Shown one piece after another: positions 1 through 5,570 of a stretch of 10,607 nt of DNA; position 1 is the first letter of the stretch, and each line of letters begins with the position of its first letter. The stretch is taken from positions 1-10,607 of the forward strand of contig JACCZQ010000212.1 in assembly GCA_013695905.1 (NCBI GenBank), written 5' to 3'. Below the pieces are notes generated by a model. That model saw only the letters and a list, made by a program, of their open reading frames with translations. It was not told the DNA's origin and ran no database searches. The position numbers and the translations under genes are program-made. The stretch comes from Chthoniobacterales bacterium (GTDB lineage Bacteria; Verrucomicrobiota; Verrucomicrobiia; Chthoniobacterales; UBA10450).

Positions 1-1166
1 AGGCGCAAGGTGGCGCAAGTTTTTAACTTGCTCTCTTCTCCATCCTGCAAGTTAGAAACTTGCGCCACGGGCAAGCGGGAAACTTGCGCCACTTTCCGCG
101 GCGGACAATCGCGCACGACCTCCGCAATGTGCCGAATGTGATCCGGCGTCGTCCCGCAGCAGCCGCCCACCACGTTGAGCCAGCCATTCTGCGCCCATTC
201 GCTTAGCTGCGGTGCGAGACTCTCCGGTGTCTCGGGAAATCCGGTGGCCGAGAGCGGATCGGGCAACCCCGCATTCGGATAGGAGCTCACAAAAGTCGGC
301 GACGTATGCGCCAGCTCCTCGATATACGGCCGCATTTCCTTCGGGCCCAGCGCGCAATTCAGCCCCACCACCAGCGGATTCGTATGCGCGATCGAAATCA
401 GAAACGCCTCCACCGTCTGCCCACTGAGCATCCGGCCGGAAAGATCCGTCACCGTGCCGGAGATCATCAGCGGCACCGCCCGCCCGATTTTCTCGAACGT
501 CTCCGCGATCGCAAAGAGCGCTGCTTTCGAGTTCAGTGTATCGAACACCGTCTCCACGAGCAGAATGTCTACCCCGCCTTCGAGCAGCGCCGTCACCTGA
601 TCGCCGTAGGATTGGCGCAGCTGATCGAACGTCACCGCGCGGAACGCCGGATCGTTCACATCCGGCGAAAGCGAAGCGGTCACCGGCATCGGGCCTAACG
701 CTCCGGCCACGAAACGCTGCTGTCCCTGCTCATTCGCTACGCGGTCACAGGCTCGCCGGGCGAGCTGCGCCGCCACCACATTCATCTCGTGGACGAGCGC
801 GCGCATCTCCGCGTCATCCACCACGCGCTGGAAAAACTCCGGATCCTTCCGGCCATTCGTCGGCTCCTCACGAAACAGAAAATCGTGCGAGCCGATCGTG
901 GTGGCGCTGAAGGTATTCGTCTCGATTAGATCAGCACCCGCTTCGAGATACTGCGTGTGAATCTCCTCGATCACTTCCGGCCGGGTGAGCAGCAGCAGCT
1001 CATTGCTGCCTTTGAGATCTTTCCCTTTCCAATCCCGGAACCGTTCCCCGCGGAAATCGGCTTCCGATAATTTATAGCGCTGGACCATGGTCCCCATCGC
1101 GCCGTCGAGGATCGCGATCCGCTCGCGCATCAACGCTTCGAAAGGGTGGAGAGATTCCGCGGGCAT
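1..1166 (-). CDS. metH: Cobalamin-dependent methionine synthase, N-terminal homocysteine-binding part (partial, 3' end outside window)
   Basis: The minus-strand frame is open from ATG at 1166 to the left edge (388 codons, no stop). It encodes a homocysteine S-methyltransferase barrel: LDGAMGTMVQ near residue 20, GADLIETNTF near 77, LLVETVFDT near 202. The three zinc-ligand cysteines expected in MetH are visible as C271 (GLNCALGP) and C336/C337 (GGCCGTTPDHI). In MetH this domain binds zinc and homocysteine and receives the cobalamin-bound methyl group, making methionine in the cytoplasm. Compared with typical MetH there is about 25 extra residues after NTFSATT (residues 95-125, containing EPTNGRKDPEFF). 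After PPRK (residue 358) the frame passes through palindromic repeats and ends CATLR, which could join the usual LSGLEP start of the pterin-binding domain. A stand-alone homocysteine-domain protein ending just outside is the alternative. No clear Shine-Dalgarno is seen; Met13 (codon at 1130) is another possible start. Confidence 0.93.
   Translation of the reverse strand, partial: MPAESLHPFEALMRERIAILDGAMGTMVQRYKLSEADFRGERFRDWKGKDLKGSNELLLLTRPEVIEEIHTQYLEAGADLIETNTFSATTIGSHDFLFREEPTNGRKDPEFFQRVVDDAEMRALVHEMNVVAAQLARRACDRVANEQGQQRFVAGALGPMPVTASLSPDVNDPAFRAVTFDQLRQSYGDQVTALLEGGVDILLVETVFDTLNSKAALFAIAETFEKIGRAVPLMISGTVTDLSGRMLSGQTVEAFLISIAHTNPLVVGLNCALGPKEMRPYIEELAHTSPTFVSSYPNAGLPDPLSATGFPETPESLAPQLSEWAQNGWLNVVGGCCGTTPDHIRHIAEVVRDCPPRKVAQVSRLPVAQVSNLQDGEESKLKTCATLR
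10..92. repeat. Cluster of three 22-nt palindromic repeat units inside the metH frame
   Basis: Three copies of one 22-nt unit lie at 10-31 (plus orientation), 47-68 and 71-92 (minus orientation). In its own orientation each unit starts GTGGCGCAAGTTT. The first two units end in a 7-bp hairpin, GCAAGTT/AACTTGC with a 3-nt loop, and differ from each other at one base. The third has GCTTGC as its right half and only a 5-bp perfect stem. Units 10-31 and 47-68 also form an inverted pair. Read in the metH frame the minus units give VAQVSRL and VAQVSNL, and no stop codon is created. Similar 'GGCGCAAGTTT..AACTTGC' repeats are, from memory, frequent in verrucomicrobial genomes; this was not checked. 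Confidence 0.85.
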
Positions 1167-1167
1167 G

Positions 1168-1193
1168 GGCCGCAAGTAAACGCCACTTGCGCC
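1168..1193 (-). promoter_or_regulatory. Hairpin in the metH leader, resembling a degenerate copy of the metH-internal repeat
   Basis: CGCAAGT (1171-1177) and ACTTGCG (1185-1191) are perfect inverted arms of 7 bp around a 7-nt loop, extended by GG/CC at 1168-1169 and 1192-1193 with one bulged C. The hairpin ends 1 nt upstream of the metH ATG, so in the transcript it would occupy the ribosome-binding region. The arms share GCAAGT..ACTTGCGCC with the units at 10-92, so it is probably a decayed member of that family. A regulatory role is inference. Confidence 0.5.
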
Positions 1194-1213
1194 TCGGGTT
1201 CAAGGAACAAATT

Positions 1214-1231
1214 GACGCATCATGATGCGTC
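1214..1231. promoter_or_regulatory. Perfect 18-bp palindrome upstream of metH, candidate operator
   Basis: GACGCATCATGATGCGTC is its own reverse complement over all 18 positions. It has no spacer, so a dimeric DNA-binding protein is a more natural reader than an RNA hairpin. It lies 48-65 bp upstream of the metH start codon, where an operator would be expected. Regulators of methionine or S-adenosylhomocysteine metabolism, such as ArsR-family SahR, bind palindromes of this size. The regulator cannot be named from sequence alone, and I see no convincing -35/-10 pair to place it against. Confidence 0.5.
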
Positions 1232-1323
1232 GATGTGTTCTTTCCTCTCTTGCTCCTGATCTCCGATGAGCAGCGCCCGCCGCAGATGGGACTTACGAAA
1301 TTCAGCAGAATCAGGAGCTCGGT

Positions 1324-1423
1324 TGTAGGCCGCCGTCTCCTGACGCGGCGGGTGAAGCATGGCTACGAAATCAAGCGCGCGGACCACCCACCCCGCCCGC
1401 CACGTCAGGAAACGTGGCCTACA
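1324..1423. repeat. Inverted pair of palindromic repeats (TGTAGGCC family)
   Basis: Two units face each other: 1324-1352 (plus) and 1396-1423 (minus). Both begin TGTAGGCC, contain TCCTGACG and run into GGCGGG. Each folds by itself, and the stems differ while staying paired. The minus-oriented unit has GCCACGT/ACGTGGC around TTCCTG. The plus unit has GCCG-CGTC/GACG-CGGC with one bulged C around TCCT. The pair can also form one long imperfect stem of about 100 nt. It sits downstream of the amidase gene and upstream of metH, so it might also terminate transcription. It is probably a non-autonomous REP/BIME-like element. Confidence 0.75.
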
Positions 1424-1447
1424 GCGTCTGTCGTTTTGAAGACCAGA

Positions 1448-1495
1448 AGGAGCAGGATCAAGATCAGGATCAGGATCAGGAGCAGGAGCAGGAGG
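1448..1495. repeat. Purine-rich hexamer tandem array, eight copies
   Basis: Eight consecutive 6-mers occur: AGGAGC, AGGATC, AAGATC, AGGATC, AGGATC, AGGAGC, AGGAGC, AGGAGG. The array stops 7 bp from the amidase stop codon at 1503. Related single copies lie nearby in the same gap: GCTCCTGAT at 1251-1259 and ATCAGGAGC at 1310-1318, which are inverted relative to each other. It is not in a recognisable gene. Confidence 0.85.
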
Positions 1496-1502
1496 AAGAC
1501 GC

Positions 1503-2189
1503 CTACGGCGGCGGAATGACCCCGCCCGGTTGTTCCTGCACCGGCACCCGCGGCGGCGCGTTGTAAATCCCCGGCCCATACCGCGCCTCCACGATCGCTT
1601 CCGCGATCTTATCCGCGAGCGCCTCCCGGTAGGCCTCGCGGCTCGCATAGCCACGCTCCACCGGATTCGTCAGGTAGCCGCACTCCACCAGCACCGATGG
1701 ATACACCGAATTTTTGATCACGCGGAACCCCGCCGTGTGCACACCGCGATTCCGCGCCCCGGACAGCGTCATCAACTTCCGCTGAATCCCGAGCGCCAGC
1801 CCACGCGCGTACGGCGAGGCATAGTAAACCTCGAATCCGCGAATCGCGCGCCGCGGCGAATAGTTAAAGTGCACGCTCACGAAGATCGAATTATCGATCC
1901 GGTTGCCGATCGCCACCCGCCGATCGAGCGGCACGAACACATCTGCGTTTCGCACCATCACCGTGCGGAATCGCGACTCTCGCAGTTTGCGATTCAGTCG
2001 TTGCGCCACATCGAGCGCAGCCATCTTCTCCGCCGGCCCGGGGCGCCGGTAAGCACCACGATCCTTGCCGCCGTGGCCGGCATCCACCACCACCGTATTG
2101 AACGTGCGGCTGGTGTCCTTGCGCTGCACACCGGGCGCGGCGCAACTCGCCAGCGCAAGGCAAAATCCGAGAAGAAGAAGACGATTCAT
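1503..2189 (-). CDS. N-acetylmuramoyl-L-alanine amidase (Amidase_3), lipoprotein
   Basis: This 228-residue enzyme should cleave the amide bond between N-acetylmuramic acid and L-alanine in peptidoglycan stem peptides. MNRLLLLGFCLALASC is a lipoprotein signal with lipobox LASC, so the mature protein would be lipidated on C16 and face the periplasm. The Amidase_3 zinc and catalytic residues are visible: VDAGHGGKD (H39), E54 in AEKMAALDVA, SVHFN (H107, where SIHAN is more usual), and VECGYLTN (E169). A proline-rich tail (APPRVPVQEQ..PPP) follows the domain. No peptidoglycan-binding domain is present. The frame extends upstream to an ATG at 2222, but the extra 11 residues spoil a clean signal peptide, so the ATG at 2189 is preferred. 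No strong ribosome-binding site marks either start. The gene is divergent from the oxidoreductase. Confidence 0.9.
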   Translation of the reverse strand: MNRLLLLGFCLALASCAAPGVQRKDTSRTFNTVVVDAGHGGKDRGAYRRPGPAEKMAALDVAQRLNRKLRESRFRTVMVRNADVFVPLDRRVAIGNRIDNSIFVSVHFNYSPRRAIRGFEVYYASPYARGLALGIQRKLMTLSGARNRGVHTAGFRVIKNSVYPSVLVECGYLTNPVERGYASREAYREALADKIAEAIVEARYGPGIYNAPPRVPVQEQPGGVIPPP

Positions 2190-2229
2190 CCCGCGAAACA
2201 TGCGGACAGATACGATAATCATTGGGCGA

Positions 2230-2251
2230 CACCAGCGCTTTCGGGCTGGTG
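2230..2251. promoter_or_regulatory. Hairpin in the divergent intergenic region
   Basis: CACCAGC (2230-2236) and GCTGGTG (2245-2251) form a perfect 7-bp stem around GCTTTCGG. It lies 21 bp upstream of the preferred GTG start of the oxidoreductase and 40 bp upstream of the preferred amidase ATG. It could be a leader hairpin or another small repeat. GATAAT at 2214-2219 resembles a -10 box for the plus gene, but no matching -35 is seen. Confidence 0.35.
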
Positions 2252-2272
2252 CCTCGCTGCACCTCCACGCTC

Positions 2273-3580
2273 GTGAAGAAACAATACCACTGGGGCTATC
2301 TCGTCGTTTTTATGACGACGCTGCTGTCACTGCTCATCTGGCTCGGCTCGAAGTGGTATTTCAACGACTGGTACGACGACCAATGGAAATACGTCGCGAA
2401 GATCGGCAGCATGGGTGCGACCACGCTCATCTGCTGGGCCTTCATCCTCTCCACGCGTTTCTCCATCGTGGAGCGGCTCTTCGGCGGATTGGATAAAGTT
2501 TACAAGGCGCACCGCCACGTCGGGCAGGCCGCCTTCTTCCTCATCTTCCTGCACCCGATCTTTCTCGCCATGCATCGGCTACCGGAGTGGGGCCACTTCG
2601 CGAGCTTCTTCTGGTTCTCCGGCGATTGGGTGCGGAACACCGGCATCATCGCGCTGCTCATGTTCATCGTGCTGGTGGCGGTCTCCATCTGGATCAGCCT
2701 CAAGTACCATGTCTGGAAGCAGACCCACCACTTCTTCGGCCTGATGCTGATCGTGGTGATCGTGCACATGGTCATCGCCGACGCCGAGATCATGCGCTTC
2801 CCGCTGCTGCGCGCCTGGTTCTTCGGGTGGCTCGCGGTGGCGGTGCTTTGTTATCTCTACATCCGGGTGCTGTATCGCTGGTGGGGACCGCTTTACGATT
2901 ATGAGGTGGCGAAGGCGCCGGAGCATGGCGACATCATCGAAATCTTCCTCCAGCCGGTGCGGCCGCACCGCCACCTGAAGCATCGGCCGGGGCAATTCAT
3001 CTACATCTCCTTCAACACCGAGAAGCTGAGCGCGGAGCCGCACCCGTTCAGTATCTCGTCACCGCCACGTGAGTCGCACCTGCGCATTTCGGTGAAGGAA
3101 CTCGGCGACTGGACGGCAGCGTTGCGGAAGCTACAGCCGGGCGACCGCGCGCATGTCTGGGGACCGTACGGCAAATTTGGCGACAAGATTTACCTCGATC
3201 GTGAACTCAATCCGGTGCTGATCGCCGGCGGGATCGGGCTGACGCCGTTCCTCAGCATGATCAAGGACGAAGCGTTCCTTGAGGTGGAGAATCGCAAGAC
3301 GCATCTGATTTACAGCGTCGTGAAACCGGAGGAGGCGCTCTACCACGACGAGATCGAGTCGCTCCATCTCGACCACGACAAGTTTGTTTACATCCCGCAT
3401 TGCTCCGATGAGGAGGGCTACCTCCATGCGGAAGTGATCGGGGAGAAGGCGGGCGGCCTCGACGGGAAAATGTTCCTCATCTGCGGCCCTGCCCCGATGA
3501 TGGATTCTGTTAAAGAAGATCTGCAGAAGCACGGCGTCGGGATCGAGCGAATCTTCACCGAAGATTTCAGCGTGATCTGA
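2273..3580 (+). CDS. Ferric-reductase-like transmembrane oxidoreductase (haem b / FAD / NAD(P)H)
   Basis: This 435-residue protein has an N-terminal membrane domain of about six helices (about 10-205) and a C-terminal FNR-type flavoprotein domain. Two histidine pairs, H82/H94 (AHRHVG..IFLHP) and H152 or H153/H165 (THHFFG..VIVHM), are placed on two helices as in ferric reductases and NADPH oxidases that hold two stacked haems. HPFSISSPP (257-265) should bind FAD, GPYGKFG (297-303) lies in the same domain, and AGGIGLTPF (318-326) and CGPAPMM (404-410) should bind NAD(P)H. It probably moves electrons from cytosolic NAD(P)H across the membrane to ferric iron or another periplasmic acceptor; the acceptor is unknown. 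The frame opens at a TTG at 2222, but the GTG at 2273 gives the natural N-terminus MKKQYHWGY just before helix 1. No Shine-Dalgarno supports either. Family resemblance is to COG4097-type predicted ferric reductases. Confidence 0.85.
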   Translation: MKKQYHWGYLVVFMTTLLSLLIWLGSKWYFNDWYDDQWKYVAKIGSMGATTLICWAFILSTRFSIVERLFGGLDKVYKAHRHVGQAAFFLIFLHPIFLAMHRLPEWGHFASFFWFSGDWVRNTGIIALLMFIVLVAVSIWISLKYHVWKQTHHFFGLMLIVVIVHMVIADAEIMRFPLLRAWFFGWLAVAVLCYLYIRVLYRWWGPLYDYEVAKAPEHGDIIEIFLQPVRPHRHLKHRPGQFIYISFNTEKLSAEPHPFSISSPPRESHLRISVKELGDWTAALRKLQPGDRAHVWGPYGKFGDKIYLDRELNPVLIAGGIGLTPFLSMIKDEAFLEVENRKTHLIYSVVKPEEALYHDEIESLHLDHDKFVYIPHCSDEEGYLHAEVIGEKAGGLDGKMFLICGPAPMMDSVKEDLQKHGVGIERIFTEDFSVI

Positions 3581-3639
3581 CGCTGACGCTGCACCGTGCG
3601 GCGGGGTCGGAGCTGCCGCTGGCCGGCCCTTCGCGCTGG

Positions 3640-3994
3640 CAAATTGATTTCGTCACCGACGTCAGGAACGATCAAACCGCTGGGACCGGCGGTTTTGGAA
3701 CGGGCTTTGGCGGCCTACGGCATCCGGATCGCCAGCGGCACCGGCCACAAAATCTACCATAACTCCGTCCACCTTTTCGGCGTCCTCCCTGGCACCACGA
3801 ACAGCAATCTGACGGCAGCTTTTCTCATGAGCCCGACCACTCAGACAGGCGTGGACGTCAGAAACAACATCTTCTCGAATCAACTTACCGGTGGCAACCC
3901 TAACGCCGCCAGCCCGCTCACACGCCATGTCTGCGTTTATCTGCCTCCTTCGGAGCTGCGGGTTGGCCGAGCTACGAACACCTGCCGCACGTAG
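3640..3994 (+). pseudogene. Frameshifted fragment of a parallel beta-helix surface/adhesin-like protein
   Basis: Two adjoining plus frames read as one protein. The first (from about 3640) gives DFVTDVRNDQTAGTGGFGTG. The second (from about 3713) gives AYGIRIASGTGHKIYHNSVH, later DVRNNIFSNQLTGG and HVCVYLPPS, ending at a stop at 3994. The 'GTG.KIYHNSV.LFG', 'DVRNNIF.N..TGG' and 'VYLP' segments resemble repeats of very large secreted beta-helix proteins, from memory common in Verrucomicrobiota. The frames join if the run GGCGGCC at 3709-3715 has one extra G (GGC GCC TAC restores GFGAYGIRI). There is no start codon, signal peptide or C-terminal sorting domain. It is a short remnant, not a gene. 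Confidence 0.65.
3949..3978. repeat. Imperfect inverted repeat at the end of the beta-helix remnant
   Basis: TTCGGAGCT (3949-3957) and AGCTACGAA (3970-3978) are inverted arms with one mismatch around a 12-nt centre in which CGG and CCG can also pair. It starts where the recognisable beta-helix similarity ends, so it may mark the break point of the remnant. Weak on its own. Confidence 0.3.
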
Positions 3995-4078
3995 CGCGCC
4001 ATCATTCCGTACGGGTAAACCGCGGTCGAAAAGCACCTCCCGCTGCGGGATTCCCCCGTCCTTTAGCCCACCCGCGCG

Positions 4079-4098
4079 AAGGTGCCGATTGGCACTTT
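4079..4098 (+). terminator. Short hairpin upstream of rlpA, possible weak terminator or leader hairpin
   Basis: AAGGTGCC (4079-4086), loop GATT, GGCACTTT (4091-4098) form an 8-bp stem with one G-T pair, followed by CCGG, so no true T-tract is present. It lies 42 bp before the rlpA start. In the rest of 3995-4140 I see no gene, only GGGG-AGAAA-CCCC, a second small hairpin nearer the start codon. Confidence 0.25.
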
Positions 4099-4140
4099 CC
4101 GGTTGCGCATCGGGGAGAAACCCCTACCGTCCGCGCTTCA

Positions 4141-4614
4141 ATGGTCATGAAAGCTCTACTTTCTCTCCTCGTCGTCGCAGCTGCGACCCTGCCCACATTT
4201 GCGGCGCAGCCGGTGGCAACCAAACCGTCGCGTCCCTCTGAAACAACGACCGTGCAGACCGGCATCGCCTCCTGGTATGGCGTCGGATTTATCGGCGGCA
4301 AGACCGCCAACGGCGAAACTTACCGCAGCGGCGACCGCACCGCAGCCCATAAGTCCCTGCCGTTTAACACCTGGGTGCGCGTCACCGAAAAGCGCTCCGG
4401 CCGCTCCACCGTCGTCCGCATCAACAATCGCGGCCCCTTTGTAAAAGGCCGCGTCATTGATCTCAGCCAGGTCGCCGCCAAAGACATCGGCCTCACCTCG
4501 CGTGGCATCACGCCCGTGATCGTGGAGGTTCTTCCTAGCGCCCCCGGCGCGATCGAGAAGAAGGTGGTCAGCCTCGACCGCAAAACGATCTTCGAGAACC
4601 CGCTCTTCCACTAA
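4141..4614 (+). CDS. rlpA: RlpA-like double-psi beta-barrel protein, probably without the usual catalytic carboxylates
   Basis: This 157-residue exported protein has a signal peptide ending TFA-AQ, a short linker, then one RlpA domain (about 40-130): GIASWYG, GKTANGE, TAAHKSLPFNTWVRV, VVRINNRGPFVKGRVIDLS and GITPVIVEVL. RlpA proteins of Gram-negative bacteria act at the septum; that of Pseudomonas aeruginosa is a lytic transglycosylase acting on denuded glycan. In that enzyme the residues implicated are D123, H131 and D157 (recalled). Aligning without gaps, this protein has R62, H70 and N96 at the same spacings (8 and 26), so only the histidine is kept. It may bind glycan without cutting it, or belong to a subfamily with a different mechanism. 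There is no SPOR domain. ATG at 4147 is an equally possible start giving MKALLSLL; neither has a good ribosome-binding site. It converges on the lolA-like gene. Confidence 0.85.
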   Translation: MVMKALLSLLVVAAATLPTFAAQPVATKPSRPSETTTVQTGIASWYGVGFIGGKTANGETYRSGDRTAAHKSLPFNTWVRVTEKRSGRSTVVRINNRGPFVKGRVIDLSQVAAKDIGLTSRGITPVIVEVLPSAPGAIEKKVVSLDRKTIFENPLFH

Positions 4615-4635
4615 AGCGGAGCGCTGCAGCCGCCC

Positions 4636-4743
4636 TGTAGCTGTCGCCCTATGGGCGACACGGGTCTGTGCGTAACCACCAGGGACCACATTGCCCCCGC
4701 CGACCGAGCACATACCCGTGCTTGCCACAGGCAAGCAGCTACA
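4636..4743. repeat. Inverted pair of 36-nt palindromic repeat units, copy 1
   Basis: The left unit is 4636-4671 and the right unit, inverted, 4708-4743, with a 36-nt spacer. In a common orientation both begin TGTAGCTG and end CACGGGT(C/A)TGTGC. Each centre folds into an 8-bp stem with a 3-nt loop: TGTCGCCC-TAT-GGGCGACA on the left and TGCTTGCC-TGT-GGCAAGCA on the right. The two units can also pair with each other over most of their length. The element fills the gap between the converging rlpA and lolA-like genes and ends at the base next to the lolA stop codon, so it could end or protect both transcripts. Confidence 0.85.
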
Positions 4744-5409
4744 TCAGCGCCCGAGCGGCTTCGTGATCTTCGTCCCGTTCGGTGGGGTGAAGTTGAACAG
4801 GCTCTGGTCGATCGGCGCCCGCGACTCATTCGAGTAGGTGGTGACAATCCGGTCGCCATTCGGCTGCAGCATCTCCGTGCGCTGCACCTGCAGCTGTTGG
4901 TTCATCCGGATGGTGAACTGCTGCAGCATCCGCTTCGTCGCCGCCGCCCGCGGCAGCAGCGTCAGCACGTAGCCGTTCCCTTCGCGCGCCCCAGTGATGT
5001 TGTAGCTGCTCTCCACCCCCTCGAGATTGAGGCTGGCGGTGATCGCCGCGATGCCCGCATCGAGCGGCGAACGTTTCCCGAGGGTGTATTGCTCCGCCGA
5101 CTGAAATTTCGGGTAATGAATCCAAAGCGTTTTCCCGTCGCTCACCGTCACGCTCGGGGAGCTGCCGCGCACTTCGCGGCGGAACTTATTCGGCGCCTGG
5201 AACCAGACCTTCCCGGAGCTGCTTACTGGCTTGTTCATCACCTTCATCGTCTTCTGTTCCTGAAAATCCGCCTGCACCTGCGGGGCAGCAGCGCGTTTTT
5301 GCCGGATCTCGCCGAGCAGCGTCTTTACCTCGGTGGGCGAAAGCTCCTGCGCCTGCGCGAAGCTGATGAACGAGAAGAAGCAGAGGGAGAGGGAGAGGCA
5401 GAGTTTCAT
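4744..5409 (-). CDS. LolA-like outer-membrane lipoprotein carrier family protein
   Basis: This 221-residue periplasmic protein has a signal peptide (LCFFSFISFAQAQ, cleavage after AQA near residue 20) and a LolA-type half-barrel. Typical features are VQADFQEQKTMKVM (45-58), SSSGKVWFQAPNKFRREV (63-80) and SDGKTLWIHYP (90-100). LolA proper carries lipoproteins from the LolCDE transporter to the outer membrane. LolA-like relatives also occur in aryl polyene-type clusters, where they are thought to help move a lipid-like pigment across the periplasm. Because the gene follows an MMPL exporter and a halogenase-like enzyme on the same strand, I favour such a dedicated role, but housekeeping LolA cannot be excluded. 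It is separated from the upstream gene by 169 bp that hold a repeat pair. No good ribosome-binding site is seen before the ATG. Confidence 0.85.
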   Translation of the reverse strand: MKLCLSLSLCFFSFISFAQAQELSPTEVKTLLGEIRQKRAAAPQVQADFQEQKTMKVMNKPVSSSGKVWFQAPNKFRREVRGSSPSVTVSDGKTLWIHYPKFQSAEQYTLGKRSPLDAGIAAITASLNLEGVESSYNITGAREGNGYVLTLLPRAAATKRMLQQFTIRMNQQLQVQRTEMLQPNGDRIVTTYSNESRAPIDQSLFNFTPPNGTKITKPLGR

Positions 5410-5477
5410 GGGCGGGATTTAGACGCGGGGCGTCGCAATTTGTTCGCGCGGGGCAACCCTTTTGGCTGCTCCCTTCC

Positions 5478-5570
5478 TGTAGCTGCGGCGTTATGCGCCG
5501 CACGGATCTGTGCTCCCGCTTGCACGAGTGGCACGCACATACCCGTGTCGCCCACAGGGCGACAGCTACA
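5478..5570. repeat. Inverted pair of 36-nt palindromic repeat units, copy 2
   Basis: The units at 5478-5513 and 5535-5570 (inverted) are the same family as 4636-4743, here with a 21-nt spacer. Their hairpins are TGCGGCGT-TAT-GCGCCGCA (one terminal T-G pair) on the left and TGTCGCCC-TGT-GGGCGACA on the right. Left units in both copies share the TAT loop and TCTGTGC end; right units share TGT and TATGTGC. The element ends 8 bp from the stop codon of the exported-protein gene at 5579, between it and the lolA-like gene. The remaining bases of this gap (5410-5477) show nothing recognisable. Confidence 0.85.

Noticed and set aside
10..92. CRISPR array
   Set aside because: The units are in mixed orientation, with 2- and 15-nt gaps and no spacer-length regularity, and they lie inside an open reading frame.
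1240..1320. S-adenosylhomocysteine riboswitch upstream of metH (GGGCGCTGC on the minus strand)
   Set aside because: Only a short piece resembles the conserved core; the expected flanking helices and pseudoknot partner could not be found. A covariance-model search would settle it.
1220..1654. Minus-strand ORF of 144 codons across the metH-amidase gap
   Set aside because: It is made of the hexamer array, the repeat pair and the amidase 3' end in a wrong frame, with no protein-like composition.
3674..3695. AAACCGC/GCGGTTT hairpin followed by four T as a terminator for the oxidoreductase gene
   Set aside because: The stretch reads in frame as beta-helix remnant (NDQTAGTGGFGTG), so the hairpin is more likely accidental; the T-run is short.
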